DNA from: Candidatus Phosphoribacter hodrii
Lineage (GTDB): Bacteria; Actinomycetota; Actinomycetes; Actinomycetales; Dermatophilaceae
Reading direction: 5' to 3'
Assembly (NCBI GenBank): GCA_016707175.1
Contig: JADJIB010000001.1
Coordinates: 124,001 to 188,000 of the forward strand
Length of the DNA: 64,000 bases
Below, piece by piece: positions 45,548-55,438 of this stretch. The position numbers and the translations under genes were made by a program. The notes below the pieces were generated by a model that worked only from the letters and a program-made list of their open reading frames with translations, ran no database searches and was not told the origin of the DNA. Within the stretch, counting starts at the first letter, position 1. Each line of letters starts with the position of its first letter.

Positions 45548-46011
45548 CGCGGTGGGCCACCGGGGCGGACCAGATCTCCGACATGCTCGCCGCAGGAGAA
45601 CTCGAGCAGGTGACCCCGTCGCAGGAGAACTCAGCACGCCTGCTCGCCGAAGCCGACCGACACCTCCGCTCGGCCGAACTGCTCGCAGCTCACGACCCCG
45701 CCGGCGCCTACGACATGCTCTACAGCGCAGCCCGAAAAGCGATGGCGGCAGCATTAGCACGGCAAGGTCTACGCGCCACCAGCAAGGGCGGGCACCTGGC
45801 TGTCCAGGAAGCCGTCACTGGACAGTTGGGCACCACCGGAGTGATCGTGCGTCCGTTCGGTCGACTTCGGCGGACTCGCAACGACGCTGACTATCCCCGC
45901 CTGGACAGTCCCGAATTGACCGCTGAAGACGTCCACGATGACCTGCCCAAGGCCCGCCAGATCGTCGGCGCGATGACCAGCCTCATCCCCCACCTACGCC
46001 CCTGGCAGTAG
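45544..46011 (+). CDS. HEPN-domain toxin of the MNT-HEPN module
   Basis: A 155-residue helical protein beginning with GTG at 45544. Helices such as SARLLAEADRHLRSAELLAAHDPAGAYDMLYSAARKAMAAALA fit the HEPN four-helix bundle. The motif RLRRTRNDADYP near residue 117 resembles the RxxRNxxEYP form of SAV_6107-type HEPN proteins rather than the strict Rx4-6H, so ribonuclease activity is likely but not certain. It is coupled to the MNT gene. The pair sits beside an IS21 element, an arrangement common for transferred defence or addiction modules. Confidence 0.83.
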   Translation: MTRWATGADQISDMLAAGELEQVTPSQENSARLLAEADRHLRSAELLAAHDPAGAYDMLYSAARKAMAAALARQGLRATSKGGHLAVQEAVTGQLGTTGVIVRPFGRLRRTRNDADYPRLDSPELTAEDVHDDLPKARQIVGAMTSLIPHLRPWQ

Positions 46012-46198
46012 CACCCGCCGGGCACCCGCGTGTTTCGGCTAACCCATTGCTGGAAGAAGCCGCGAGTGCCACCATCGTTTCATTGGTGACTCGGGGCCTC
46101 GAAGAAAGCAGGGCAGGGCACCATCGTCGGCCACTACACCGGCGTCTTGGAGTGCTTCAGAGGTCGCTGCTGACGACTGCCTCTCGGTAGTCGCGAGT

Positions 46199-46228
46199 GG
46201 ATGGCCGGCATCCACGAGCCGGCCATCC
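46199..46228 (-). terminator. Stem-loop terminator between HEPN and PNPOx genes
   Basis: A perfect 11-base stem (46199-46209 and 46218-46228, GGATGGCCGGC) with an 8-base loop starts six bases after the PNPOx stop on the minus strand. It can also end transcripts from the HEPN gene. Confidence 0.65.
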
Positions 46229-46233
46229 CTCCC

Positions 46234-46644
46234 TCATCCCGGTGAGGGCGCGTCAACAACTCCGTAGGACGCCAACACACCGGCTCGTCGCCGTGCCGGG
46301 TCGACGTCGGGATACATCCAGATGCTGGGAGCGGACAGCGGTTCCACGTCGTGCACGACGATGCGGATCACGGCCCGGATCGGGAAGGCATCACCTGCCA
46401 ACTCCCGCAGGGGCACCACCAACGTCGCGAAAGCGTCGTCGTTCGGGGCGATGATCGAGGCTCGGCCCGCGATGCGGTAGCCGCGTTGTTCGAACACATC
46501 GAGCACGCTGAGGCACACGTGCGGGTTGCCCGCGATGTTGCGCACGGACCGCGGTGAGGCGATATGAGCGATGACAATGTCGTCCCCGGCCAGCGCGAAG
46601 ATCTCCTTGGGCGACACACTCGGCCGTCCCTCGGCATCTGTCAA
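46234..46644 (-). pseudogene. Pyridoxamine 5'-phosphate oxidase family protein, N-terminus lost
   Basis: The 136 codons read TDAEGRPSVSPKEIFALAGDDIVIAHIASPRSVRNIAGNPHVCLSVLDVFEQRGYRI, the flavin-binding split-barrel of small PNPOx-like proteins. Family members normally have about 20 residues before TDAEGRPSVSPKE (the first helix and strand). Here that part is replaced by the end of the IS21 element, and only a TTG at 46644 is available as start. The gene looks truncated by the insertion. I did not find the missing piece on the far side of the element, so a deletion probably accompanied it. Confidence 0.72.
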
Positions 46645-46703
46645 CGGCCAAGCTCAGGTCGCCGCTGGTGGCCAAGTGGAAGTCCCCACCCCTCGCAGTT
46701 TGT

Positions 46704-47452
46704 TCAGCTCTTGGTTGGGCGTCCTCCTGTCCGGGTTCTGGCCTCGCGCATGCGGTAGGACTGGCCGCTGGTGACCACGGTGGTGGCGTGGTGCAGGAGC
46801 CGGTCCAGGAGGCTGACGGCGGTGGTGTGTTCGGGCAGGAACCGGCCCCAGTCCTCGAACGACCAGTGCGAGGCGATGCCCAGGGAGCGGCGTTCGTAGG
46901 CGGCGGCGACGAACCGAGTGTCGAGGGGGCGAAGCCACTCGTCGACCAGCAGCACGTCGTGGGGGGGTCGATGCTCTTGCCGACGGTGTTGTCCGCGAGG
47001 GCGCGATAGAGGTTTTCGACGAGGTCGGCCGCGGTCAGGTACTTGACCTTGAGGCCGGCGGTGACGGCGGCGTGCCCGAGCGCGATCAGGGTGTGGGATT
47101 TACCGGTCCCGGCCGGGCCGATCATCGCGAGGTTCTCCTTCGCGCCGATCCACTCGAGCGAGGTGAGGTACGCCCAGGTCGGGGCCGGGATCGAGGACGC
47201 GGGAAGGTCGAACTCCTCGATCGTCTTGATGACGGGGAACCCGGCGGCCTTGAGCCGGGCTCGTTCGTTGGAGGCGTCGCGGGCGGCGACCTCGGCCTCG
47301 ATCAGGGTCCGCAGCACTTCCTCGGGCGCCCAGCGTTGGGTCTTGGCCGTCAGGAGCAGCTCGGGGGCGAGCTGGCGGATGGTGGCCAGCTTGAGCCGGC
47401 GCAAACCGGCGGTCAGGTCCGCGGGAAGGGCCGGTGGTGTCGTGGCGGTCAT
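46704..47452 (-). pseudogene. istB: IS21 IstB ATPase helper, one frameshift
   Basis: ATG 47452 opens MTATTPPALPADLTAGLRRLKLATIRQ, the IstB N-terminus. Walker A is AMIGPAGTGKSHTLIALG near residue 108. After GKSIDPP the frame is lost in the seven-G run near 46965 and resumes as LLVDEWLRPLDTRFVAAAYERRSLGIASHWSFEDWGRF, holding Walker B and sensor-1, ending at 46704. The joined length of about 249 is normal. IstB directs target choice and stimulates IstA. The break is in a homopolymer and is probably a sequencing error. Confidence 0.85.
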
Positions 47453-47466
47453 GAGGACACCGCTCT

Positions 47467-47547
<81 letters not shown>

Positions 47548-47549
47548 GT

Positions 47550-49054
47550 ACTCGGCCAGCCGGCCCGGCCGCGGTCGGCAGGTCGATCACCAGGGCGTCC
47601 CCGGCCGGCGCGGGTGTCGGGGTCCCGGCCCCGGCGGCCAGGATGGACCGCACGTCGGCGGCTCGCCACCGGCTGAACGCGACGGCCCGTTCGAGCGCGC
47701 CCACGAACGCGTCGGCCCCGTGCGCTGCGGCGAGGGTGTTCAGCTCGGCGAGTTCCGGCCCGAGCCGGGTGTGCCCGGCCGCGGCGGCACCGGCGATGAA
47801 CGCTTCGGCGACCGGCCCGAGCGCGCAGAACGCTTTCTCCGCAACGGTTTTCGGGCGGATCGCTCTGGTTGGGACGGGCCGCGGGCCGCCGTAGTGTTCG
47901 TCGAGGATCGAGGCCTCACCGGGAGCCTTGAGTGGGTGCTCGGCGTGGACCTCCCCGGTGCCCGGGTCGAGGATGAGCACCCGGGCCCCGTCGACCACGA
48001 CCGCCACGCGCGTCCCACGCACCATGACCGGCACCGAGTAGCGGGCCGAGCCGAGCCGGATCGTGGACAGCTTGTCGACCTTGCGGGTCACCGGGGCCGG
48101 GCCGATGCTCGGGCGCAGCGACGGCAACGGCGTGAGCAGCTCCCGCTCGGCCGCCAGCCGCACCTGCGGGACCGCGCAGATCTCTGAGTGGACCGCGCCG
48201 TTCACCTGCTCACACCACCGGCTCGCGTGCTCGTTCGCCGCGGACAGGTCAGCCAAAACCCTTGCCGCAGCGAGCGATTCGTCACGACCGGCCGCATCGA
48301 TGGACTGGTCGAGGACGTGGTCGAGCAGCAGCGGGCGCAGCAGGTCGTCCTTGCCGTACCCGACGAGGTTCTCCACGATGCCCTTGGACTCCGGGTCGGC
48401 CGCCTCGCAGAAGTCCGGCCGGAACCGGTAGTGCGTGGCGAACCGGACGTACTCGGCCGTGGGCACCACCCGGTTGGCGACCACCCCGCCCTTGAGGCAG
48501 CCCATCCGGTCCGCGAGCACGACCTTCGGCACCCCACCCAAGACCTCGAAACACTCCGGTCAGCATCGCCAGCGTCGTGGCCTGCTTCTCATCGGCGGCG
48601 AACCGCACGAACCGGAACCGGGACCACGCCAACACGGCGCAGAAGACGTGCACCCCGGCGATCACGCCCCAGTCGATGACCAGGTGCTCACCCGGGGACC
48701 ACACCGCCGGACGCCGACCGCGACCGTGCTCGCCCCGGCCCTCTTCTCCTGCGCGACCAGCCGCCGGAAGTTGCGATCCGACCCGGTGTACCCCGCGGCC
48801 CGCGCCCTGGGCAGCAGCCGCTTCGCGCTGACCCGGCCCTTCCCAGCCTTGACCGCGTCCGTGACCAACGTCCGCACGCCCTCGTAGTTCGCCGGCCGAG
48901 GGGCCCGCACCGGGCGAGGCTCACCCGCCTCGGTCCGCTCGATCACCCGCTTGACCGTCTTGTGCGTGGTGCCGCAGATGTCCGCGGCGCCACGGTAGGT
49001 GCCCACCAACTGGTAGGCGGCAACAATGTTCATCTCATCCCTCATGTTCTTCAA
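47550..49054 (-). pseudogene. istA: IS21 IstA transposase, two frameshifts, 3' end obscured by poly-G
   Basis: The N-terminal part (start 49054) contains an HTH (MNIVAAYQLVGTYRGAADICGTTHKTVKRVIE). Frame changes near 48705 and 48550 separate it from the core, where DDE residues can be seen in LVIDWG, VLADRM and ESKGIVENLVGYGK. The C-terminal domain follows (RLGSARYSVPVMVRGTRVAVVVDGARVLI). The reading frame then runs into a proline-coding G/C tract and on into istB without a stop, so the true istA end cannot be fixed. It cuts and joins IS ends with IstB help. Confidence 0.82.
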
Positions 49055-49213
49055 TGGAGCTCCCTGAGCGGTGGCGGTGACTGGCTAGACACCGCCACCG
49101 TCACCGCTCAGGGCCTCAAGCTCCCGGTCGACACGACGAGCAGAGGGTGGGGACTTCTACTTGGCCACCAACGGGGACCTCACCTGGCCACCAGTGGGGA
49201 CTTTTCCACGGGC

Positions 49214-49415
49214 ACCACGGTGGCGAGCCCACACACCCGCCGATTCCACTGCCGCCCCCACCGGCCCCGCCATCCCCCTGCGGGCCCCCTGAGCGAACGA
49301 CTGGCGCCCAACCCCTGGGGGTCGGGGGGACCCAGCCGGCGCGGGTTCGGGGGCAGGGAGAGCCCCCGCCGGAGCAACAGGTGTCGACCGCAGGCAGCGC
49401 CCCTGATCGATCGAT
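49214..49415. other. C-rich spacer between IS21 end and TPR gene
   Basis: About 200 bases of G/C-rich sequence (runs GGGGGTCGGGGGG) with no recognisable gene. The TPR frame reads through it without a stop, but the residues are low-complexity and unlike the family, so this is probably non-coding flank or altered by the insertion. Confidence 0.5.
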
Positions 49416-51099
49416 CCGGCACAGGCACGACGCCGTGATCGGCTCGTCGGCGCGGGCGCCGGCCAGCTTCAGTTGCTGCGCGACGACCTCGGCGAGGTCA
49501 ACCTTGCCGAGGCGAGCGAGGCACTCGTGATAACCGTGCAGCGCCCACACGTTGCCGGGGTGCTGGCAAGCCCTCGGCAAGGTCGCGTCGAGCCCAAGGT
49601 CGGCGCGATAGACGGCCTCCGCCTCCTCGACGTGCCCTTGCTCCAACAGCAGCGCACCGAGCGCGTGCCGGGTCGGCTGCATCCAGCCCCACGGCTCGTC
49701 GTAGGGCAGGCCATCGTCCAACTCGACTGAACGGCGCAAGTGCGCAAACGCACTGTCGTGGTTGCCTTTTTCGATACCTTCGAGCTCGCCGTCGAGCATT
49801 CTCGCTGGCCACGGCCAGGATGTCGCGGCAGGTGTTGTTGAACAGCATCCGCGACTCCGGGACCCGCTCCACGGCAGCCAAGAACAGCCGACGCTCCTCC
49901 TCCGCCTCGGCGACCCGCCCGGTCGCCGAGAAGGCCACACCCTTGCCGTAGTGCAGCATCGCCGTGGTGGTGCAGTACAGATCCTGGTCCGCGGGCAACG
50001 GCAAGCCGATCAACGCATCCCACCGACCGAACCGGACCAGGGCATGCACTCGCATCGGCACGAAGCCCTCCAGCCAGTCGGCCATCGGCGGCAACTGCAC
50101 GCGCAGCAACTCCTCAGGGATCGCCGCTTCGAGCTGATCGACCGTGGCGAGAGCCGTCCGCTCCTGCCCGAGGAACAGCGCGCCGTAGATCTTGAAGTGC
50201 AGGTTGTGCGCCCGATAAAGCGTGTAGAAGTTCAGCGGCCCCCGACGCGCAACAAACCCAGCATCGGCCGTGATCGCGGCGCTGTTCGATGCCACCACGC
50301 TGCGGTAGTCGCCGCACAGCACATCAAGGTGGGTCGGCATGTGTTGCAGATGCCCTGCGTCCGGCACCCGTCCTCGAAGCAGGTCCGCGACCGGCAGCGC
50401 CCGCTCGGGCGTCGGCGACATCTCCATCAGGTGGATGTACATGTGCAGGAGGCCCGGATGCTGCGAGCCCCCGGGGACAGCCAACGCGGCCTCAAGGACC
50501 GCCTTGGCCTCCAGGGTTCGCGACCCTTCGGCCGGCTCCCCGGTGCGTTGATCCCACAACTGCCACGCCGTGAGGTTCATCAGCGCCTCGGCGTAGAAGC
50601 AGGCGACGTCGAGGTCGTCGCCGTGCGCGGCATACACCTGGCCCATGGCGGCGGCATACTCCACCTCCCAGGCCGTGCACTCCTCGATCGGACGGCCGTC
50701 GGGATAACGAGCCAGCAAGGCTCCGGTCAGCGCCTGCTCGACGGCCGTGCCCGCCGATGCGCAGTCCGCCGCAACCCGCGCCTCATCGCGCGCCCGTTCC
50801 AGGACCGCCGTCGCCTCGTCGGGCGCGAAGAACTCCCACGGCTTGTTGTAGTTCGGGCCGAGCGCGAAGGCGATCCCCCAGTGCGCGAGTGCGCAGTCGG
50901 GGTCGAGGTCGAGGGCCCGCTGGAAACACTCGACCGCTTCCTCGTGGTTGAACCCGAAGGTCCAGACCAGCCCGCGGTTCACCCATGTGGCGGCCGCAGC
51001 GACCGCGGTCGTTACAGACCGCGCGTATTCGCCCAGATCGTAGGGATATTCGTCGTCCATCGAGGCGTCCACCGCGAGGCTCGGGCCGGTCGTCGTCAT
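49416..51099 (-). pseudogene. Tetratricopeptide-repeat protein, one frameshift, 3' end beside IS21
   Basis: ATG 51099 (GGAGGAA five bases upstream) begins MTTTGPSLAVDASMDDEYPYDLGEYARSV. TPR-like helical pairs follow: TWVNRGLVWTFGFNHEEAVECFQRALDLDPDCALAHWGIAFALGPNYNKPWEFF and LLHMYIHLMEMSPTPERALPVADLLRGRVPDAGHLQHMPTHLDV, a heme- or metal-like HMPTH cluster of this family. Near 49799 one extra A shifts the frame; correction gives DILAVASEMLDGELEGIEKGN and continues to DEPITASCLCR at 49416, the expected C-terminus. No stop is found before the IS21 end, so the last few residues are uncertain. Function is unknown. Confidence 0.8.
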
Positions 51100-51238
51100 G
51101 AGTTCCTCCATCGCTGGGCAGGTCAGCTCGCGGTCCACCACCTGAGGGCCGGTGGATCCCATCGGGCGCCTCGGCCACACACGCAGGGCACGTCGTGAGT
51201 GTAGGACGACGCCTCGGAGACACCGATAGGGTCGCGAG

Positions 51239-52273
51239 GTGACCGAGCGCCTGGACCACCACGGGGACGCGGAGGTCAGGGGGGCCACCCACCTTGTCGA
51301 CCTCGCCGTCAACGTCCGGGTCGGAACCCCGCCGGCCTGGCTCGCGACGGTCATTCGGGACACGACCGGGCAGCTCGCGGCATACCCAGATCCCTCGGTC
51401 GCTCGCGCCGCGGTCGCCCACCGACACGGCGTCCCCGAGGACATGGTCCTGCCGACCAGTGGTGGCGCGGAGGCGTTCACGCTGATCGCGCGCGCCATCG
51501 CGGCCCGGCGCCCGCTCATCGTGCATCCGCAGTTCACCGAGCCCGAGGCCGCCCAGCGCCGGGCCGGCCGCGTGCCCGATCGGCATGTGCTGCAGGCCAA
51601 GTCGGGCTTCACCCTCGATCCGGCCGCCGTCGACCCACGGGCCGACCTCGTCCTCGTCGGCAACCCCACGAACCCGACCGGCGTCCTGCACCCGCGCGCC
51701 ACCCTGGAGGCTCTGCGCGCGCCTGGTCGCGTCCTGGTTGTCGACGAGGCCTTCGCCGACGCGATCCGCGGCGAGCGGGAGAGCCTCATCAGCCCCGACC
51801 TGGCGGGCGTTCTCGTCCTCCGCTCGCTCACCAAGACGTGGGGGGTCGCCGGGCTGCGCGCGGGTTACGTCGTCGGCGATCCAGACCTGGTCGCGGCCCT
51901 CGCCGAGCAGCAGTCCCCCTGGTCGGTGTCCACCCCGGCCGCCGCCGTCATGGCCGCGACAGCGACCCCCGAGGCCCTCGCCGAGGTCGCGCGGGTCGCC
52001 GAGACGATCGCCCGTGACCGGGGCCGCCTGGTCCAGGCTCTAGAGTCGATCGGTCTGCGGCCCGTCCCGGGCGAGGCACCGTTCGTCCTTGTCGAGGTCG
52101 GCCCGGGCATCCACGCGGAACTTCGCGAACAGGGGTATGCCGTGCGCCGCGGCGACACCTTCCCCGGGCTCGACGGCGGCTGGGTGCGGATCGCGGTCCG
52201 CGACGCGGCGACCAGCGACGCCCTCGTCCGCGCCCTCGCCGAGGTCCGGCTTCGCGGGGGTCTGCGGCGATGA
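51239..52273 (+). CDS. cobC: Rv2231c-type PLP-dependent protein, CobC-like (L-threonine-phosphate decarboxylase)
   Basis: A 344-residue class I aminotransferase-fold protein starting at GTG 51239. It has the phosphate-binding SGGAEAFTL near residue 76, VGNPTNPTGVL, the aspartate in VVDEAFAD, and the PLP lysine in RSLTKTWGVAGLRAGYV (about residue 200). In cobalamin synthesis CobC/CobD-type enzymes decarboxylate threonine phosphate to make the aminopropanol linker. The stop overlaps the cobD start (ATGA), which supports this assignment over histidinol-phosphate aminotransferase. Confidence 0.85.
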   Translation: MTERLDHHGDAEVRGATHLVDLAVNVRVGTPPAWLATVIRDTTGQLAAYPDPSVARAAVAHRHGVPEDMVLPTSGGAEAFTLIARAIAARRPLIVHPQFTEPEAAQRRAGRVPDRHVLQAKSGFTLDPAAVDPRADLVLVGNPTNPTGVLHPRATLEALRAPGRVLVVDEAFADAIRGERESLISPDLAGVLVLRSLTKTWGVAGLRAGYVVGDPDLVAALAEQQSPWSVSTPAAAVMAATATPEALAEVARVAETIARDRGRLVQALESIGLRPVPGEAPFVLVEVGPGIHAELREQGYAVRRGDTFPGLDGGWVRIAVRDAATSDALVRALAEVRLRGGLRR

Positions 52274-53295
52274 CGGGGATCGGCGGCCGGGGACGCGGCT
52301 CGATGGGGAAAGGCGCCATGAGCCTGGACGACGTCGCCGTCGGCCTCGTCCTCGGGTATGCCGCCGACCTCGCCTTCGGTGACCCCCGCCGCTGGCACCC
52401 GGTCGCCGGGTTCGGACGAGTGGCGGAGGCGCTCGAACGGCATACCTATGCGCCGCGGCGCTCGTCCGGGATCGTTCACGAGGCGGTGCTGGTCGGGGGC
52501 GCAGTGGCCCTCGGGCAGGCGCTGACCCGGCTCCCGCGGGCTGCTCGGGTCCCGGTGGTTGCCGCGGCGACGTGGGCAGTCCTCGGAGGGCGCTCACTGG
52601 CCCGCGAAGCCGAGGCCATGGATGCCCTGCTGCAGGCAGACGACCTGGCGGGCGCGAGGCTGCGGATCCGCAACCTCGTCGGCCGGGACCCCTCAGGGCT
52701 CGATGCCGACGAGTTGGCCCGCGCGTGTGTCGAGTCGGTCGCCGAGAACGGCGCGGATGCCGTCGTCAGCCCGCTGTTCTGGGGCGCCGTCGCCGGCCTG
52801 CCGGGACTGCTGGGCTATCGGGCCGTCAACACCCTCGACGCGATGGTGGGGCACCGGTCGCCTCGCTATGTCGAGTTCGGTTGGGCCGCAGCGCGACTCG
52901 ATGATCTTGCCAACTGGGTCCCGGCACGAGTCACGGTCGCCGTGACGGCGCTCACCACCCGGACGGTGACGGGTGCACGGCATACGTATGCCGTGGTCCG
53001 CCGCGACGCCCCCGCCCACCCGAGCCCCAACGCGGGTCCGGTCGAGGCGGCGTTCGCTGCTGCCCTAGGCCGGCAACTCGGCGGGACCAATGACTACGCG
53101 GGAGTCCGCGAAGAACGCGGGCGGTTGGGCGACGGGCCGCCGGTGTCGACCGCCGACATCGCGCGCGCCACCGCCCTCCAGCGGCGGATCGGCGCGGCCA
53201 GTCTGGTGGGCCTGGTCAGCGCCCGGCTGCTACTGCGAGCAGTAACTCGACGCAGCCGTCGACGGACGTTGCGATGTCGTCCTAGACAGGCTTGA
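52270..53295 (+). CDS. cobD: Adenosylcobinamide-phosphate synthase CobD/CbiB
   Basis: A roughly 330-residue membrane protein that joins the aminopropanol (phosphate) arm to adenosylcobyric acid. The conserved motifs GYAADLAFGDPRRWHPVAGFGR, ESVAENGADAVVSPLFWGAVAGLPG, YRAVNTLDAMVGHRSPRYVEFGWAAARLDDLANWVPAR and the PSPNAGPVEAAFAAALGRQLGG block are all present, with four to five hydrophobic segments. The first ATG (52270) overlaps cobC; ATG at 52303 or 52318 (MSLDDVAVG) would be closer to the usual N-terminus. The C-terminal tail (RRSRRRTLRCRPRQA) is unusually basic. Confidence 0.93.
   Translation: MTGIGGRGRGSMGKGAMSLDDVAVGLVLGYAADLAFGDPRRWHPVAGFGRVAEALERHTYAPRRSSGIVHEAVLVGGAVALGQALTRLPRAARVPVVAAATWAVLGGRSLAREAEAMDALLQADDLAGARLRIRNLVGRDPSGLDADELARACVESVAENGADAVVSPLFWGAVAGLPGLLGYRAVNTLDAMVGHRSPRYVEFGWAAARLDDLANWVPARVTVAVTALTTRTVTGARHTYAVVRRDAPAHPSPNAGPVEAAFAAALGRQLGGTNDYAGVREERGRLGDGPPVSTADIARATALQRRIGAASLVGLVSARLLLRAVTRRSRRRTLRCRPRQA
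52976..52995. repeat. 20-bp perfect palindrome of two head-to-head GGCATAC motifs
   Basis: The sequence CACGGCATAC followed by its exact complement lies within cobD (Arg-His-Thr-Tyr-Ala-Val codons). It joins two copies of the overrepresented heptamer in opposite orientation with no spacer; pairing ends exactly at 20 bases. Confidence 0.9.
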
Positions 53296-53329
53296 CCGGG
53301 CGACCTCGACCCGCCGCAGTCGCTGGTGT

Positions 53330-54304
53330 CTATGCCCCGCGCTCGCGGCTGACGAGGTTGACGAAGACGTCCTCGATGGTCGGCTCGACAGACACGACCA
53401 CCGCATCGGCGAAGCCCGCAGCCACTAATCGGTCGCGCAACGCGCCCGCTCCCCGATCCACTCCACGGTCGATCACCGCGTGCAGAGCCGCCCCCGACAG
53501 ATAGGCCTCCGCGATCCCGTCGGCCGTCTCCAACCAACTCAGAGCCAGGTCGGCATCCCGGACCGTGACGTCATAGACCCGCTGCGTCGAGAGGTTGGCC
53601 CGGATCTCGCTCGGGCTACCCTCCGCGACGATGCGACCCCGATAGATGAACGCCAGCCGGTGGCAGTGGCTGGCCTCCTCCATATAGTGCGTCGTCACGA
53701 ACAGCGTCACCCCACGCCCGGCCAGCTCATAGAGCAGATCCCAAAACTGGCGCCGCGCAACGGGATCCACGCCGGAGGTCGGTGCATCCAGAAAAAACAG
53801 GGCCGGTTCGTGGATGGTCGCCGTCCCGAGAGCGAGCCGCTGGCGCCACCCGACCGAGAGGTTGCGGGTGAGCTCGCGCTCGCGCCCCTGCAGGTCAGCC
53901 ATCTCGAGGATGTACCGCCGCCGAGCAGCGAACACCGCCGGGTCCAGCGCATAGACGCCGGCATAGAAGCGCAGGTTCTCATCGACCGTGAGGTCCTCGA
54001 ACAGCGCGAACTTCTGCGACATGTAGCCGATCCGCGGCCGCACCCGCTCAGGGTGCGCGACGACGTCCTCGCCGAGCACCAGCGCCTGTCCGCGCCGGGG
54101 CGCCGACGTCCCCGTGAGGATGCGGATCGTCGTCGTCTTCCCCGACCCGTTCGGCCCAAGGAAGCCGAACACCTGCCCGCGCGGCACGTCCAGATCGATC
54201 CCGTCGACCGCCGTGAAGTTACCGAACGTCTTGGTCAGTCCCCTCACCGAGATCGCCGCAGACGGATCAGCGGGTATGCCGTGAACCTCACCTTCCCGGG
54301 TCAT
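53330..54304 (-). CDS. ABC transporter ATP-binding protein (YbhF-like, second of two)
   Basis: A 324-residue ABC ATPase: Walker A GPNGSGKTTT (about residue 51), Q loop YMSQKFALFEDLTV, a signature that reads LSVGWRQRLALG (usual LSGGxxQ changed to LSVGW), Walker B LFFLDAPTSGVD (E to A/D change: the normal catalytic glutamate after the aspartate is alanine) and the switch H in VTTHYMEEA. The loss of that glutamate suggests a weak or asymmetric ATPase site, possibly complemented by the partner ATPase at 56571-57521. A C-terminal regulatory domain ends VSVEPTIEDVFVNLV. It is the last gene of the efflux operon. Confidence 0.88.
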   Translation of the reverse strand: MTREGEVHGIPADPSAAISVRGLTKTFGNFTAVDGIDLDVPRGQVFGFLGPNGSGKTTTIRILTGTSAPRRGQALVLGEDVVAHPERVRPRIGYMSQKFALFEDLTVDENLRFYAGVYALDPAVFAARRRYILEMADLQGRERELTRNLSVGWRQRLALGTATIHEPALFFLDAPTSGVDPVARRQFWDLLYELAGRGVTLFVTTHYMEEASHCHRLAFIYRGRIVAEGSPSEIRANLSTQRVYDVTVRDADLALSWLETADGIAEAYLSGAALHAVIDRGVDRGAGALRDRLVAAGFADAVVVSVEPTIEDVFVNLVSRERGA

Positions 54305-54316
54305 CGCAACACCCCC

Positions 54317-55438
54317 TCACTCAGCGATCCGGCGACGGGTGGCGATGACGGCCGCCCCGAAGATGACGATCGCGAAACCCACCATGGCCCACAGCGGCGT
54401 AGCAAGCGCCTCGAAGCCGCTGCCCTTGACGAACGACCCCCGCAACACCGTGAGCGCATACCGCAGCGGCACGGCATACGTGAGGGGTTGGATCGCCTCC
54501 GGCATCGACTCGATGGGGAAGATGAAACCGGACAGCACCATCGTCGGGATCATGATGAAAACCAGTGCCTGCTGGGCCTGTTGGCGGGTTCGGGAGATGA
54601 GCGAGACGAGCAACCCCAGGCCCACCGAGATGAGCAGGAACAGCGCCAGCCCGACGAACACCACCCACACCGACCCGTTGAACGGCACCTTGAACCACAG
54701 CATCCCGATGGCGGCGACAACGCTCAGCTGCGCGACGGCGAGCAGCGCATAGGGCGCCACCTTGCCAATGAGATACTCCGACGGGCGAATTGGCGTGACG
54801 AACATCTGCTCCAACGTCCCCGACTCGCGTTCCCGCACGACCGCCTGGGACATGATCGACATGAGCGAGATCATGAGGATCGCGGCGACCAGCCCAGGGA
54901 TCATCGTGTTGATCGGGTCGAGCGTCGGGTTGAACACCACCCGCGTCCGCGCATCGATCCCTGGCGCCTGCAGCGACCCCGTGAACGCCGCCGTCCGCGA
55001 GGCGTTGAAGCGGGCGATGGCCTGCGCGGCATACCCACTGCCGACGCTGGCGATCTGCGAGTCGGAGCCGTCGACGACGATCCCGACCGGCGCAGTCTGG
55101 CCGCGCGCGAGGAGGTCCTGCGTGCCCTGCGGGATGACGAGCGCGACCTTCGCAACTCCGGTGTCCAGCAACGAAGTCAGCTGAGTCTCGGCATCCGGCC
55201 GCGCGACGACCAAGAAGTAGCCCGACGCAGTGAAACTCGACTCCAGTTGACGCGAGACGACCGTCTGGTCGAGGTCGACGACGGCCGTCGGCAGGTTGCG
55301 CACGTCCACCGACACGACGTAGCCGAAGCCCACGAGTTGGATGATCGGCATGAGCAGCAGCAGCCGCAACAACAGCGGGTCACGCCGCAGCTGGAGGAAC
55401 TCCTTCCACACCAGCAGGCGGATGCGGGTCAGGCTCAT
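54317..55438 (-). CDS. ABC-2 type permease (YbhR/YhhJ-like)
   Basis: A 373-residue permease. One N-terminal helix (LLLRLLLLMPIIQLVGFGYVVSV) is followed by a long extracytoplasmic domain of about 150 residues (VVDLDQTVVSRQLESSFTASGYF) and then five helices with the family block VVRERESGTLEQMFVTPIRPSEYLIGKVAPY. Start ATG 55438 (MSLTRIRLLVWKEFLQLRRDPL) overlaps the upstream permease stop (ATGA). Export of drugs or other hydrophobic compounds is typical; the real substrate is unknown. Confidence 0.9.
   Translation of the reverse strand: MSLTRIRLLVWKEFLQLRRDPLLLRLLLLMPIIQLVGFGYVVSVDVRNLPTAVVDLDQTVVSRQLESSFTASGYFLVVARPDAETQLTSLLDTGVAKVALVIPQGTQDLLARGQTAPVGIVVDGSDSQIASVGSGYAAQAIARFNASRTAAFTGSLQAPGIDARTRVVFNPTLDPINTMIPGLVAAILMISLMSIMSQAVVRERESGTLEQMFVTPIRPSEYLIGKVAPYALLAVAQLSVVAAIGMLWFKVPFNGSVWVVFVGLALFLLISVGLGLLVSLISRTRQQAQQALVFIMIPTMVLSGFIFPIESMPEAIQPLTYAVPLRYALTVLRGSFVKGSGFEALATPLWAMVGFAIVIFGAAVIATRRRIAE

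Noticed and set aside
51100..51834. Extension of the TPR frame over cobC
   Set aside because: The region is antisense to cobC, which has clear family motifs; a good ribosome-binding site sits at 51099.
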